DNA of 57,431 bases from NCBI GenBank assembly GCA_017307335.1, contig JAFKFJ010000185.1, forward strand, positions 1 to 57,431, in the 5' to 3' direction. The notes beneath the pieces are model-generated. The model searched no databases, was not told the DNA's origin, and worked only from the letters and a program-made list of their open reading frames with translations. Below, one piece after another: positions 49,055-57,431 of this stretch (positions are counted from its first letter, which is position 1; the number at the start of each line of letters is the position of its first letter). The DNA is from Alphaproteobacteria bacterium. Its GTDB lineage: Bacteria; Pseudomonadota; Alphaproteobacteria; Acetobacterales; Acetobacteraceae. A program made the translations under genes and the position numbers.

Positions 49055-51109
49055 TCAGAGATCCTTGGCGTAGCGCAGCCCGTCGTAGACAGCGGCGTGG
49101 ATGTTGCGGCTGGCGACCGCGTCGCCGATGCGGAACAGGTGGAAGGAGCCCTCCGGGTTGCGCACCACCGCCTGCGGCCGGCCGGCCACCAGCGCCTCAT
49201 AGTCCACCGCGCCGAGATTGCACGATTGCGGCCGCAATGCGTGGTACAGGTCGTCGGCCGGCAACGTGCCGTGCTCGACGACCACCTGGTCGACCACGCG
49301 CTCCTCCTGCCGGCTGCCATAGTCGCTGCCGATGGTCGCGACGAGCGCGTTGCCGTCCCGCCGGACCGCGACCAGGCGTGCATTGATCGTGACCCGCACG
49401 CCGAGCCGCTGAAAGGCGCGGGCATAGAGCGCATGGTTGAGCCCGCCCATCTCCGGCGCGAAGAACCGCTCCGGCGAGACCAGTTCGACCGCCGCCCCCG
49501 CCTCCGCCAGCAACTCGGCCGCCTGCATGCCGGGATGGCCGCCGTTGTCGTCGAACACCAGCACCCGTCCGGCGGCCTTCGCCTGGCCTGAGAGCACGTC
49601 CCAGGACGACACGACGAGATCGTTGCCGGCCTCCAGGACCTCGGTGTCCGGCACCCCGCCGGTGGCGACGAACACGATGTCGGGCGCCTGCGCGTGCACT
49701 TCCGCTGCATCCGCATAGGTGGCGAAGCGCATGGCCACGCCGAGCCGCTCGAGTTGCGCCACGCGCCAGTCGACGATGCCGATGATGTCGCGCCGGCGCG
49801 GCGCGCGCACGGCGAGCAGGATCTGCCCGCCGGCCTTCTCGGTCGCCTCGAACAGCACGACCTCGTGACCGCGCTCGGCGGCCACCCGCGCCGCCTCCAG
49901 GCCCGCTGGCCCGGCGCCGACCACTACCACCCTGCGCCGCGGGCCGGCGCTGCGTGGCACGACATGCGGCATCGTCGCCTCGCGCCCGGTGGCGGCGTTG
50001 TGGATGCACAGCGCGTCGTTGCCCTCATAGATCCGGTCGAGGCAGTAGGTGGCGCCCACGCACGGGCGGATTGCGTGCTCGGCGCCGTCGCGCACCTTGC
50101 GCACGATGTGCGGGTCGGCGATCAGCGCGCGCGTCATTCCCACCATGTCGAGCTTGCCCGCCGCGATCGCGTGGCGGGCGGTGGCGACATCGCTGATCCG
50201 TGCGGCATGAAACACCGGGATCGCGGCGGCGGCGCGCACCTCCCCGGCGAAATCCAGGTGCGGAGCCGAGCGCATGCCGGCGATCGGGATCACGTCGGCG
50301 AGGGCGGTGTCGGTGTCGATGTGGCCCCGGATGATGTTGAGGAAATCGACGCGGCCCGATTCCTTGAAGCGTCGGGCGATCGCCATCCCGTCGTCGCGCG
50401 AGAGCCCGCGGTCCCAGTCCTCGTCGGCCACCATGCGGATGCCGACGAGGAAATCCGGCCCCACCGCGTCGCGCACGGCGTCCAGCACGCGCATCGAGAA
50501 GCGCATGCGGTTCTCGAGGCTGCCGTTGTATTCGTCGTCGCGGTGGTTCGTGGCCGGCGACCAGAAGGCGTCGTTGAGATGCCCGTACGCCTCGATCTCC
50601 AGCCCGTCGAGCCCGGCCGCCTGCACGCGCTGCGCGGCAGCGGCGTAGTCGGCGACGATGCGCTCGATGTCCCAGTCCTCGATGGTCTTGGGGAAGGCGC
50701 GGTGCGCCGGCTCGCGCACCGGCGAAGGCGACAGCACCGGCAGCCAGTCGGCGCGGTTCCAGGCAGTGCGGCGGCCGAGATGCGTGATCTGGATCATCAC
50801 CGCGCTGCCATGCTCGTGGCACTCGTCGCTGAGGCGGCGCAGCCAGGGCACGATCTCGTCGCGCCAGAGCAGCAGGTTTCCGAACGCCGGCGGACTGTCG
50901 CGCGAGACTACGGCGGAGCCCGCGGTCATCGTGAGCGCGATTCCACCCCGGGCCTTCTCGACATGATAGAGCCGGTAACGGTCTTTCGGCATGCCGTCGT
51001 CGGAATAGAACGGCTCGTGACTCGTGCTCATCACCCGGTTGCGCAGCGTCAGATGGCGCAACTGAAACGGCTGCAGCAGCGGATCGCGATCGGTGGGAAT
51101 TGCGGTCAT
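49055..51109 (-). CDS. Flavin/iron-sulfur oxidoreductase, 2,4-dienoyl-CoA reductase type, resembling N-methylproline demethylase
   Basis: A 684-residue enzyme. The N-terminal old-yellow-enzyme barrel binds FMN (PLLQPFQLRHLTLRNRVMST, MIQITHLGRR, AAGLDGLEIEAYGHL). The iron-sulfur loop is PCVGATYCLDRIYEGNDALC. The C-terminal FAD/NAD(P)-binding domain begins RRRVVVVGAGPAGLEAA. It resembles the trimethylamine dehydrogenase/dienoyl reductase group, especially enzymes assigned as N-methylproline demethylases; that detail rests on recall. The ATG at 51109 gives MTAIPTDRDPLLQPF. It is divergent from a peptide-type ABC transporter that may import its substrate. Confidence 0.85.
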   Translation of the reverse strand: MTAIPTDRDPLLQPFQLRHLTLRNRVMSTSHEPFYSDDGMPKDRYRLYHVEKARGGIALTMTAGSAVVSRDSPPAFGNLLLWRDEIVPWLRRLSDECHEHGSAVMIQITHLGRRTAWNRADWLPVLSPSPVREPAHRAFPKTIEDWDIERIVADYAAAAQRVQAAGLDGLEIEAYGHLNDAFWSPATNHRDDEYNGSLENRMRFSMRVLDAVRDAVGPDFLVGIRMVADEDWDRGLSRDDGMAIARRFKESGRVDFLNIIRGHIDTDTALADVIPIAGMRSAPHLDFAGEVRAAAAIPVFHAARISDVATARHAIAAGKLDMVGMTRALIADPHIVRKVRDGAEHAIRPCVGATYCLDRIYEGNDALCIHNAATGREATMPHVVPRSAGPRRRVVVVGAGPAGLEAARVAAERGHEVVLFEATEKAGGQILLAVRAPRRRDIIGIVDWRVAQLERLGVAMRFATYADAAEVHAQAPDIVFVATGGVPDTEVLEAGNDLVVSSWDVLSGQAKAAGRVLVFDDNGGHPGMQAAELLAEAGAAVELVSPERFFAPEMGGLNHALYARAFQRLGVRVTINARLVAVRRDGNALVATIGSDYGSRQEERVVDQVVVEHGTLPADDLYHALRPQSCNLGAVDYEALVAGRPQAVVRNPEGSFHLFRIGDAVASRNIHAAVYDGLRYAKDL

Positions 51110-51392
51110 GGTCCAACTCGGGATGCGCGTGCTGTCTGAGTCATGGCACGGCGTGCGCGCACGCTTGCCGCGCAGGCTGCCGGCCGTCCGTTCCGCCGTC
51201 AACCGCGGCAGCGTGGCCCGGGGGCGGTAGAGGTTGACTCCGGTCATGCTCGCGCGGATCATCACATATCCGCAGGGCGCAGAGTGGCATGGCACCAGAC
51301 ATGCTTGAAACATGCCTGCCGACGGCCGGAAATGCAAAACAGGCCGGACCTGCGCCGAAGTCAGCCGGACGCATGAGGAGGCACAGGCCAAG

Positions 51393-52982
51393 ATGAGCGA
51401 GCTGGAATTCTGGCGCGATCAGCATGCCGCAGGGCGCATCTCCCGGCGTGAGTTTCTCGCTCGCGCGGGCGCGCTCGGTGCCGGCGCGGCCATGGGCACC
51501 GCCATGGTCGCAAGCGTCGAAGCGCAGGCTGCCGACATGCCGCGCAAGGGGGGCACGCTGCGCCTCGGCCTCGCCGGCGGCAGCACCACCGACAGCCTCG
51601 ATCCCGGCAGCTACACGGACTCCGTGATGATCGACGCCGGCCATGCGTTCTTCAACGCGCTGGTGGAGTGGGGTGAGGACGGCAAGCCGCACCCGTCACT
51701 CGCCGAGAGCTGGGAGGTCAAGCCGGGTGCCACCGAGTGGATTCTCAACATCCGCAAGGGGGTCACGTTCAGCAACGGCAAGACGCTGGACGCGGACGAC
51801 ATCGTCTATTCGCTGAACATGCACCGCGGCAAGACGAAGTCCGGCGCCGCCGGGCCGTTCAAGGCGGTCGCCGACGTCAAGAAGCTCGCGCCCAGCCAGG
51901 TGCAGGTGGCGCTGACCGGCGGAGACGCCGACTTTCCCTACGTGCTCACCGACTATCACGTTCTCATCGTCCCCAACGGCCATACCGACTGGACGAAGCC
52001 GGTCGGCACCGGCGGATATGTGCTGGAGACGTTCGAGCCCGGCGTGCGCATCACCGGCAAGCGCAACCCGAACTACTGGAAATCCAACCGCGCGCATGTC
52101 GATGCGTTCGACATCACGGTGATCAACGATTCGAGCGCCCGGCTGAACGCGCTGATGACCGGGCAGATCGACGCGATGAACCGCGTCGATGCGAAGTTCG
52201 TTGCGCTGGTGAAGAAGAACCCGAAGCTGGAGATCGTCCGCGCGTCGGGCGGATGGCATGCCGTGATCTCGATGATGCATGACCGTCCGCCGTTCGACAA
52301 TCATGAGCTGCGACTGGCGCTGAAATACGGGATCGACCGCGAGCGCGTCATCAAGGCGCTGTTCTCCGGCTACGCGACGCCGGGCAACGACCATCCGATT
52401 CCGCGGACCGATCCGTATTGGAACTCCGAGCTGCCGCAGATCAAGTACGATCCGGACAAGGCGAAGTTCCACCTGAGGAAGTCGGGGCTCACGAGCCCGC
52501 CACTGGTGCTGCAATGCTCCGACGCGGCGTTCTCCGGCGCCGTCGACATGGCGCAGCTGTTTCAGGAGAGTGCGGCGAAGGCCGGGATCAGGATCGACCT
52601 CAAGAAGGAGCCGGCCGACGGGTTCTGGGACAATGTCTGGCTCAAGGGGGCGTTCGTCACCAGCTATTGGGCCGGACGGGCGGCGGCGACGCAGATGCTC
52701 GCGGTCGCCTACGCGCCGGATGCGCCGTGGAACGAGAGCCACTACAAGAGCGAGAAGTTCGCCAAGCTGCTTGCCGAGGCGCGCGCCGAGACCGACGAGG
52801 CGAAGCGCAAGCCGATGATCTGGGAGATGCAGTCGCTGCTGTACCACGACGGGGCCACCATCGTCCCGGTGTTCCGCGACTGGCTCGACGCGCACAACAA
52901 GAATGTCGGCGGGCACACGCCGCATGGCGGCTTCGACATGAACAACGGCTGGATCGTGGAGCAGGCCTGGCTGAAGGCCTGA
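51393..52982 (+). CDS. Tat-exported substrate-binding protein of a peptide/opine-type ABC transporter
   Basis: A 529-residue SBP_bac_5 family protein. The N terminus has a twin-arginine signal (SRREFLARAGALGAGAAMG, then MVASVEAQA as cleavage region). Mature-domain landmarks are GGTLRLGLAGGS, PSLAESWEVKPGATEW, LRKGVTFSNGK-like IRKGVTFSNGK and RLALKYGIDRERVI. Tat export suggests folding before secretion, as in some opine/betaine binders. GAGGAGG precedes the ATG. It is the first gene of a four-gene operon. Confidence 0.9.
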   Translation: MSELEFWRDQHAAGRISRREFLARAGALGAGAAMGTAMVASVEAQAADMPRKGGTLRLGLAGGSTTDSLDPGSYTDSVMIDAGHAFFNALVEWGEDGKPHPSLAESWEVKPGATEWILNIRKGVTFSNGKTLDADDIVYSLNMHRGKTKSGAAGPFKAVADVKKLAPSQVQVALTGGDADFPYVLTDYHVLIVPNGHTDWTKPVGTGGYVLETFEPGVRITGKRNPNYWKSNRAHVDAFDITVINDSSARLNALMTGQIDAMNRVDAKFVALVKKNPKLEIVRASGGWHAVISMMHDRPPFDNHELRLALKYGIDRERVIKALFSGYATPGNDHPIPRTDPYWNSELPQIKYDPDKAKFHLRKSGLTSPPLVLQCSDAAFSGAVDMAQLFQESAAKAGIRIDLKKEPADGFWDNVWLKGAFVTSYWAGRAAATQMLAVAYAPDAPWNESHYKSEKFAKLLAEARAETDEAKRKPMIWEMQSLLYHDGATIVPVFRDWLDAHNKNVGGHTPHGGFDMNNGWIVEQAWLKA

Positions 52983-52986
52983 TCCT

Positions 52987-53934
52987 TTGCTCCGGCTGAT
53001 CGGCCAGCGGCTCGGCCTCGGGCTGCTCACGCTGGTGGCGGCGTCGGTGCTGATCTTCGCAGGCACGGAGGTGCTGCCCGGGGACCTTGCGTCGGCGATC
53101 CTGCAGAACACGGCGACGCCCGAGAGCCTTGCCGAGTTGCGGCAGGAGCTCGGGCTCAACCGGCCGGCCGCCGTGCGGTATTTTGACTGGGCCTCCCACG
53201 CCGTGGTCGGCGAGTTCGGCCGCTCGCTCGCGAGCCACCGCGAGGTGGTGGTGGAGATCGCGCCGCGGCTGCGCAACACGCTTTTCCTTGCCAGCTACGC
53301 CGCCATTGTCGCGGTGCCGCTCGCGGTCGGCCTGGGACTGATGGCAGCGATCTGGCAGGGCGGCGTGTACGATCGGGCGGTGAACTTCGCCACGCTGCTA
53401 ACGATCTCAGTGCCCGAATATCTCGTGGGCTACATCCTGATCAAGTATTTTTCGGTGCGGCTCGGCTGGTTCCCGTCGCTCGCCAACGTCACGCCGGATA
53501 CGCCGCTGCTGTCGCGCATCTGGCTGACCTTCTTGCCGATGCTCACGCTGGTGCTGGTGGTGATCGCGCACATGATGCGCATGACCCGCGCCTCCGTGCT
53601 GCAGATCATGTCGAGCCCGTATATCGAGATGGCGTTCCTCAAGGGGTTGCCGAAATGGCGGGTCGTGATCCGCCACGCATTCCCGAACGCGGTCGCGCCC
53701 ATCATCAGCGTGGTGGCCCTGGACCTCGCCTACCTGATCGTCGGCGTGGTGGTGGTGGAGGTCGTGTTCGTCTACCCCGGACTCGGCCAGCTCATGGTCG
53801 ACGCCGTGTCGAAGCACGACGTGCCGGTGGTGCAGGCTTGCGGACTGATCTTTGCGGCCGCCTTCATCCTGCTGAACATGGCGGCCGACGTGCTGGCCAT
53901 TCTGAGCAACCCGCGGCTGCGGCATCCACGATGA
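52987..53934 (+). CDS. Peptide-type ABC transporter permease (DppB-like)
   Basis: A 315-residue inner-membrane permease with six TM helices. RLGLGLLTLVAASVLIFAGTEVLPG is the N-terminal landmark, and EMAFLKGLPKWRVVIRHAFPNA contains the cytoplasmic EAA-type loop. YPGLGQLMVDAV is also typical. The start is the TTG at 52987, four bases after the binding-protein stop. The end overlaps the next permease gene (ATGA). Confidence 0.9.
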   Translation: MLRLIGQRLGLGLLTLVAASVLIFAGTEVLPGDLASAILQNTATPESLAELRQELGLNRPAAVRYFDWASHAVVGEFGRSLASHREVVVEIAPRLRNTLFLASYAAIVAVPLAVGLGLMAAIWQGGVYDRAVNFATLLTISVPEYLVGYILIKYFSVRLGWFPSLANVTPDTPLLSRIWLTFLPMLTLVLVVIAHMMRMTRASVLQIMSSPYIEMAFLKGLPKWRVVIRHAFPNAVAPIISVVALDLAYLIVGVVVVEVVFVYPGLGQLMVDAVSKHDVPVVQACGLIFAAAFILLNMAADVLAILSNPRLRHPR

Positions 53935-54770
53935 CCGTGCCCGTCCGCCTGTTCGGCCATCGGCTGACGCTGCCGGCGCTGATCGGCCTCATCATCATTC
54001 TGGTCAACGTCGCCGCCGCGGTGGGCGCGCCGGTGATCGCGCCGTTCGATCAAGCGGACATTGTCGGCGACGCCTATGCCGATCCCGATCCGCAGCACGT
54101 GCTCGGGCTCGACAATCTCGGGCGGGACCTGTTCAGCCGCCTGGTCTACGGCGCGCGCATGTCGATCGGGCTCGCGCTCATCATCACCTGCCTCAGTTTC
54201 GGCCTCGGCGTCACGGCCGGCTTCGCCGCAGCGGTGCTGCGTGGCTGGGCCGATGTGCTGCTCTCGCGCCTTGTCGATCTGCTGCTGTCGATGCCGACGC
54301 TGATCTTCGCCTTTGTCGTGCTGTCGGTGCTCGGCACGGCGCTGCCGGTGCTGGTCGTCACGATCGCGGTTCTGGACGCGCCGAAGGTGTTTCGCCTGAG
54401 CCGGGCGCTGGCGATGAACATCGGCGCGCTGGAGTATGTCGAGGTTGCGCGGCTGCGCGGCGAGGGGTTGTGGTGGGTGATCCGTCATGAGATCCTGCCG
54501 AACGCGGCGGCGCCGCTGCTCGCCGAGTTCGGGCTGCGCTTCTCCTTCGCGTTCCTGTTCATCGCGGCACTCAGCTTCCTCGGCATCGGCGTGCAGCCGC
54601 CGGCGGCCGACTGGGGCAGCATGGTTCGCGACTATCGCGACATGATCAACCTCGACGCGATGGCACCGCTCTATCCGGCCGGCGCCATCGCCATTCTCAC
54701 CATCGGTGTGAGCTTCGTCGTGGACTGGATGCTCGCCATCCACGCCCGCGGGCAGGGAGAGGGCGCATGA
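53931..54770 (+). CDS. Peptide-type ABC transporter permease (DppC-like)
   Basis: A 279-residue inner-membrane permease. HVLGLDNLGRDLFSRLVYGAR is the strongly conserved DppC/OppC motif, and YVEVARLRGEGLWWVIRHEILPNA is the EAA-type loop. It starts within the DppB-like gene's stop codon (ATGA) and ends by overlapping the ATPase gene in the same way, so the operon is tightly coupled. Confidence 0.92.
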   Translation: MTVPVRLFGHRLTLPALIGLIIILVNVAAAVGAPVIAPFDQADIVGDAYADPDPQHVLGLDNLGRDLFSRLVYGARMSIGLALIITCLSFGLGVTAGFAAAVLRGWADVLLSRLVDLLLSMPTLIFAFVVLSVLGTALPVLVVTIAVLDAPKVFRLSRALAMNIGALEYVEVARLRGEGLWWVIRHEILPNAAAPLLAEFGLRFSFAFLFIAALSFLGIGVQPPAADWGSMVRDYRDMINLDAMAPLYPAGAIAILTIGVSFVVDWMLAIHARGQGEGA

Positions 54771-56431
54771 ACGGGCGGCGCATGGGCGAGGAGGTGCTGG
54801 AGGTGGCGGGGCTGCGCGTCGTCGCGCGCGGCGTCGGCACGGTGCTGGTGGACGATGTCGGCTTCGCGCTGCGCCGCGGCGAGGTCGTCGGGCTGATCGG
54901 CGAATCCGGCGCAGGGAAGTCGACGGTCGGGCTCGCGATCCTGGGCTACACGCGGCCCGGCTGCGCCATCGAGGGCGGGCGCATCCTTTTCCAAGGCCGC
55001 GACATCCGCGCGATGACGCCGCCCGAGCGGCGGGCGCTGCGCGGCGCATCCATCGCCTACATCGCGCAGAGCGCCGCCGCGAGCTTCAACCCCGCGATGA
55101 CGCTGTTCGAGCAGATCAGCGAGATCCCGGTGCGCCACCGCCTGATGACGCCGGCGGCGGCGAAGGTGGAAGCGATCCGGCTGTTCAGCGAGCTTGAGCT
55201 GCCCGACCCGGAGCGGTTCGGTGACCGCTATCCGCATCAGGTCTCCGGCGGACAGCTACAGCGCGCGATGGCGGCGATGGCGATGGCGGCCAAGCCCGAC
55301 ATCCTGGTGTTCGATGAGCCGACCACGGCGCTCGACGTGACGACGCAGGTCGAAGTGCTGGCGGCCTTCCGCAACCTGATCCGCGAGCACGGCACGGCCG
55401 CCGTCTACATCACCCACGACCTCGCCGTCGTCGCGCAGATCGCGGACCACATCATGGTCCTGCGCCACGGCAGGACGGTGGAGCACGGCACCGCCGATCA
55501 GATCCTCCGCGAGCCGCGCGAACCATACACGCGCCATCTGGTCGCGGAGCGGCTCGCGCCGCATCGCTACCGCGCCGATATCGTCGGCGGCGAGCCGCCG
55601 CTGCTGGAGCTGCAGGACGTCGTCGCGAGCTACCACACGCTGCCGCGCGTCATCGACGGCGTGACGCTCGACGTGCGGCGCGGCGACACCGTCGCGGTCG
55701 TGGGCGAGTCAGGCTCCGGCAAGAGCACGCTGGCCCGCGTCATCACCGGCCTGCTGCCACGCGAGGCGGGCGCGATCCGCTTCCGCGGCGAGACGCTGCC
55801 GCCGCGCCTGCGCGAGCGCAGCCGCGACCAGCTTCGCCGCGTGCAGATGATCTACCAGATGCCCGACGTGGCGCTGAACTCCTGCCAGACGCTCTATGAG
55901 ATCATCGGCCGCCCGGTGCGCTTCTACTTCGGCCGGCCACGGGCGCAGGTGCGCGCGCGGGTGCGCGAGCTGCTGGCGCTGATGGACCTGCCGGCGGACT
56001 TCATCGACCGCACGCCGCCCGAGCTCTCGGGCGGGCAGAAGCAGCGCGTCGGCATCGCGCGCGCGCTGGCTGCCGAGCCCGACCTCATCATCTGCGACGA
56101 GGTGACCAGCGCGCTCGACCAGCTCGTGGGCGAGGAGATCCTCGGCCTGCTGCGCCGGCTGCAGGACGAGCTGGGCGTGGCCTATCTGTTCATCACGCAC
56201 GACCTCGGCACCGTGAAGCGGATCGCGAACAAGGTCGCGGTGATGCTGAAGGGCCGGCTGGTCGCCGCCGGCGACACTGCCCGCGTGTTCGCGCCGCCTC
56301 TTCACCCTTACACGGAATTGCTGCTCGCCTCGGTGCCAGAGATGCGGCGCGACTGGCTGGACGAGGCGCTCGTCGGCCGGCAGCGCACCGTCGCCGCGGT
56401 GCGCAACGCGCAGATCGAACTCGCGCAGTAG
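54767..56431 (+). CDS. Peptide-type ABC transporter ATP-binding protein, DppD and DppF fused
   Basis: A 554-residue protein with two complete ATPase domains. The first (about residues 5-260) has Walker A GESGAGKST, signature VSGGQLQRAMAAMA and Walker B LVFDEPTTALD. The second (about 275-540) has GESGSGKST, LSGGQKQRVGIARAL and LIICDEVTSAL. In the peptide-uptake family these are commonly two separate proteins; here they are one chain. It overlaps the permease gene upstream and ends the operon. Confidence 0.93.
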   Translation: MNGRRMGEEVLEVAGLRVVARGVGTVLVDDVGFALRRGEVVGLIGESGAGKSTVGLAILGYTRPGCAIEGGRILFQGRDIRAMTPPERRALRGASIAYIAQSAAASFNPAMTLFEQISEIPVRHRLMTPAAAKVEAIRLFSELELPDPERFGDRYPHQVSGGQLQRAMAAMAMAAKPDILVFDEPTTALDVTTQVEVLAAFRNLIREHGTAAVYITHDLAVVAQIADHIMVLRHGRTVEHGTADQILREPREPYTRHLVAERLAPHRYRADIVGGEPPLLELQDVVASYHTLPRVIDGVTLDVRRGDTVAVVGESGSGKSTLARVITGLLPREAGAIRFRGETLPPRLRERSRDQLRRVQMIYQMPDVALNSCQTLYEIIGRPVRFYFGRPRAQVRARVRELLALMDLPADFIDRTPPELSGGQKQRVGIARALAAEPDLIICDEVTSALDQLVGEEILGLLRRLQDELGVAYLFITHDLGTVKRIANKVAVMLKGRLVAAGDTARVFAPPLHPYTELLLASVPEMRRDWLDEALVGRQRTVAAVRNAQIELAQ

Positions 56432-56487
56432 GCGCCCGCGCACCTCTTGCACCGGCGGCCCCGAACCCGTAGGAGGGGCGCGGTCCA

Positions 56488-56562
<75 letters not shown>

Positions 56563-56568
56563 CGGGCC

Positions 56569-57048
56569 TCACTGCTTCAGGAATCCCCAGCGCGGCACGG
56601 CGGGCTCGGCCAGTGCCCATTGCCAGCCGCCGCGGTCGCGGCAGATGCTGGTGGCGTACCAGGCGGCCGGCTTCGGCGGGTCGGCCACCGAGAAGACGAT
56701 CTCCCGGCACTCCGCCAGCGGGTTGGCGATCAGCCGGACCACCTGCACCTCCCCATCTTCGTTGCCGATCGGAATGGTGTGATGTACCACCCAGGGTGCC
56801 GTCCCGCCCTCCGGCAGCGCCCCGGCGACCGCGGCGATCGCGTTCTGCTCGGTATGCTGGCGGCTGCGGCCCACGCGCTTGAAGATCTCGTCGGCCGCGA
56901 CCTGCACGCCGAGGGCCACCGCGAAGCCCACCGCCGGGCTCGCCGTCGCCGCGCCCGCCACCCCGCCGGTCGCAAGCCCGGTCAGCTGGGCCGCCTCGCG
57001 GCAGCCGCCGAGCAGCACGAGCAGGACGAGCCCGGCCGCCGCCCTCAT
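56569..57048 (-). CDS. Hypothetical lipoprotein, paralogue of the next gene
   Basis: A 159-residue protein with a lipoprotein signal: MRAAAGLVLLVLLGGC, lipobox LLGGC. A Gly/Ala-rich stretch follows, then EQNAIAAVAGALPEG, CREIVFSVADPP and WQWALAEPAVPRWGFL. The C-terminal half closely parallels the neighbouring upstream gene (EIVFSVD, WRWATAEPATSRWGAL), so the two are tandem duplicates. Function unknown. It begins four bases inside the upstream gene's end. Confidence 0.7.
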   Translation of the reverse strand: MRAAAGLVLLVLLGGCREAAQLTGLATGGVAGAATASPAVGFAVALGVQVAADEIFKRVGRSRQHTEQNAIAAVAGALPEGGTAPWVVHHTIPIGNEDGEVQVVRLIANPLAECREIVFSVADPPKPAAWYATSICRDRGGWQWALAEPAVPRWGFLKQ

Positions 57049-57431
57049 TCCTGCAATGCCCCCCAGCGCGACGTCGCCGGCTCGGCGGTTGCCCAGCGCC
57101 AGCGCGTGCCGTCGCGGCAGACCGTCGCGGTGTAGAAGGCACGCTCGACCTTCGCGCCGCTGCCGCTGTCGACCGAGAACACGATCTCCTTGCAGAAGAA
57201 CGTGCCGCCGCCGATGACGCGGCTCACCACGACCTCGCCTTGCTCATCCGCCTCGATCGGCACCGTGGGGCTGCTGTGCCAGCGCCCCACGGTGCCTTCG
57301 GGCAGCGGTCCGGCGGCTTCGGCGATGCGGTCCTGCTGCGCGGCGTGCACCCGCCGCTCGGCATACATCAGGCCGGCATTGGCAAGCGCGGTCACGCCGA
57401 GGCCGATGCCGGTGCCCACCGCGGCATTCTT
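57045..57431 (-). CDS. Hypothetical envelope protein, 5' part outside the window
   Basis: The visible ~128 residues, open to the right edge, carry a Gly/Ala-rich region (GIGLGVTALANAGLMYAERR) followed by AEAAGPLPEGTVGRWHS, CKEIVFSVDSGSG and WRWATAEPATSRWGAL. This matches the next lipoprotein gene over most of its length, and both are probably secreted. The N terminus and any signal peptide lie beyond the window. Confidence 0.65.
   Translation of the reverse strand, partial: KNAAVGTGIGLGVTALANAGLMYAERRVHAAQQDRIAEAAGPLPEGTVGRWHSSPTVPIEADEQGEVVVSRVIGGGTFFCKEIVFSVDSGSGAKVERAFYTATVCRDGTRWRWATAEPATSRWGALQE

Overview
The window is a 57.4 kb stretch of very GC-rich bacterial chromosome, almost certainly from an alphaproteobacterium and most like the Acetobacteraceae/Rhodospirillales. 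The signs are: ATP synthase split into an F1 operon (atpHAGDC) and a separate Fo operon (atpI-B-E-b'-b), a DUF484-xerC pair, a DUF1194 protein, a galE-type epimerase, and dense GC-rich genes with frequent ATGA/GTGA overlaps. The taxonomic call is an inference from gene content and style. No rRNA, CRISPR array or intact mobile element was seen.

Layout. 1-2.8 kb: end of a LivF-type transporter ATPase, an acyl-CoA synthetase and a PhyH dioxygenase. 2.8-5.0 kb (-): transaldolase, DUF484, xerC. 5.1-8.2 kb: priA (+) convergent with a lipoprotein gene (-). 8.4-13.3 kb: the F1 ATP synthase operon. 13.5-15.3 kb: a diiron ferritin-like protein and galE. 15.4-21.2 kb (-): a GT61 glycosyltransferase and a sugar ABC transporter (binding protein, two permeases, fused ATPase). 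21.4-23.4 kb: agmatinase-family protein and cysK. 23.4-29.7 kb: two LysE-type exporters, a crotonase/CaiB pair, an alpha/beta hydrolase, a DUF1194 protein and ada.

29.7-38.5 kb is the accessory region and the most unusual part. It holds a PEP-CTERM protein gene whose 3' end runs into an intergenic repeat and whose 5' end abuts a broken fragment of a glutathionyl-hydroquinone reductase gene, a small ORF with a strong ribosome binding site, a TonB-like envelope protein, an esterase, cysH, and two eCIS-core (DUF4157) genes flanking a methyltransferase with an extra C-terminal beta domain. The first DUF4157 gene carries an apparent 1-nt frameshift. The second encodes an eCIS-core domain, an aspzincin-like metallopeptidase and an OmpA-like domain in one chain.

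38.5-46.4 kb: DUF2189 membrane protein, cobD, a small membrane protein, greB, an ABC exporter, a BBE-type flavoprotein and a class III aminotransferase. 46.5-49.0 kb: the Fo operon, about 33 kb from the F1 operon. 49.0-56.4 kb: a flavin/Fe-S oxidoreductase resembling N-methylproline demethylases, divergent from a Tat-exported peptide/opine-type ABC transporter. 56.5-57.4 kb: tRNA-Val(GAC) and two tandem, related envelope-protein genes, the second cut by the window edge.

Two near-identical 104-bp repeats lie in inverted orientation at 15.3 and 29.7 kb. Each sits exactly between two convergent genes and supplies stop codons to both.
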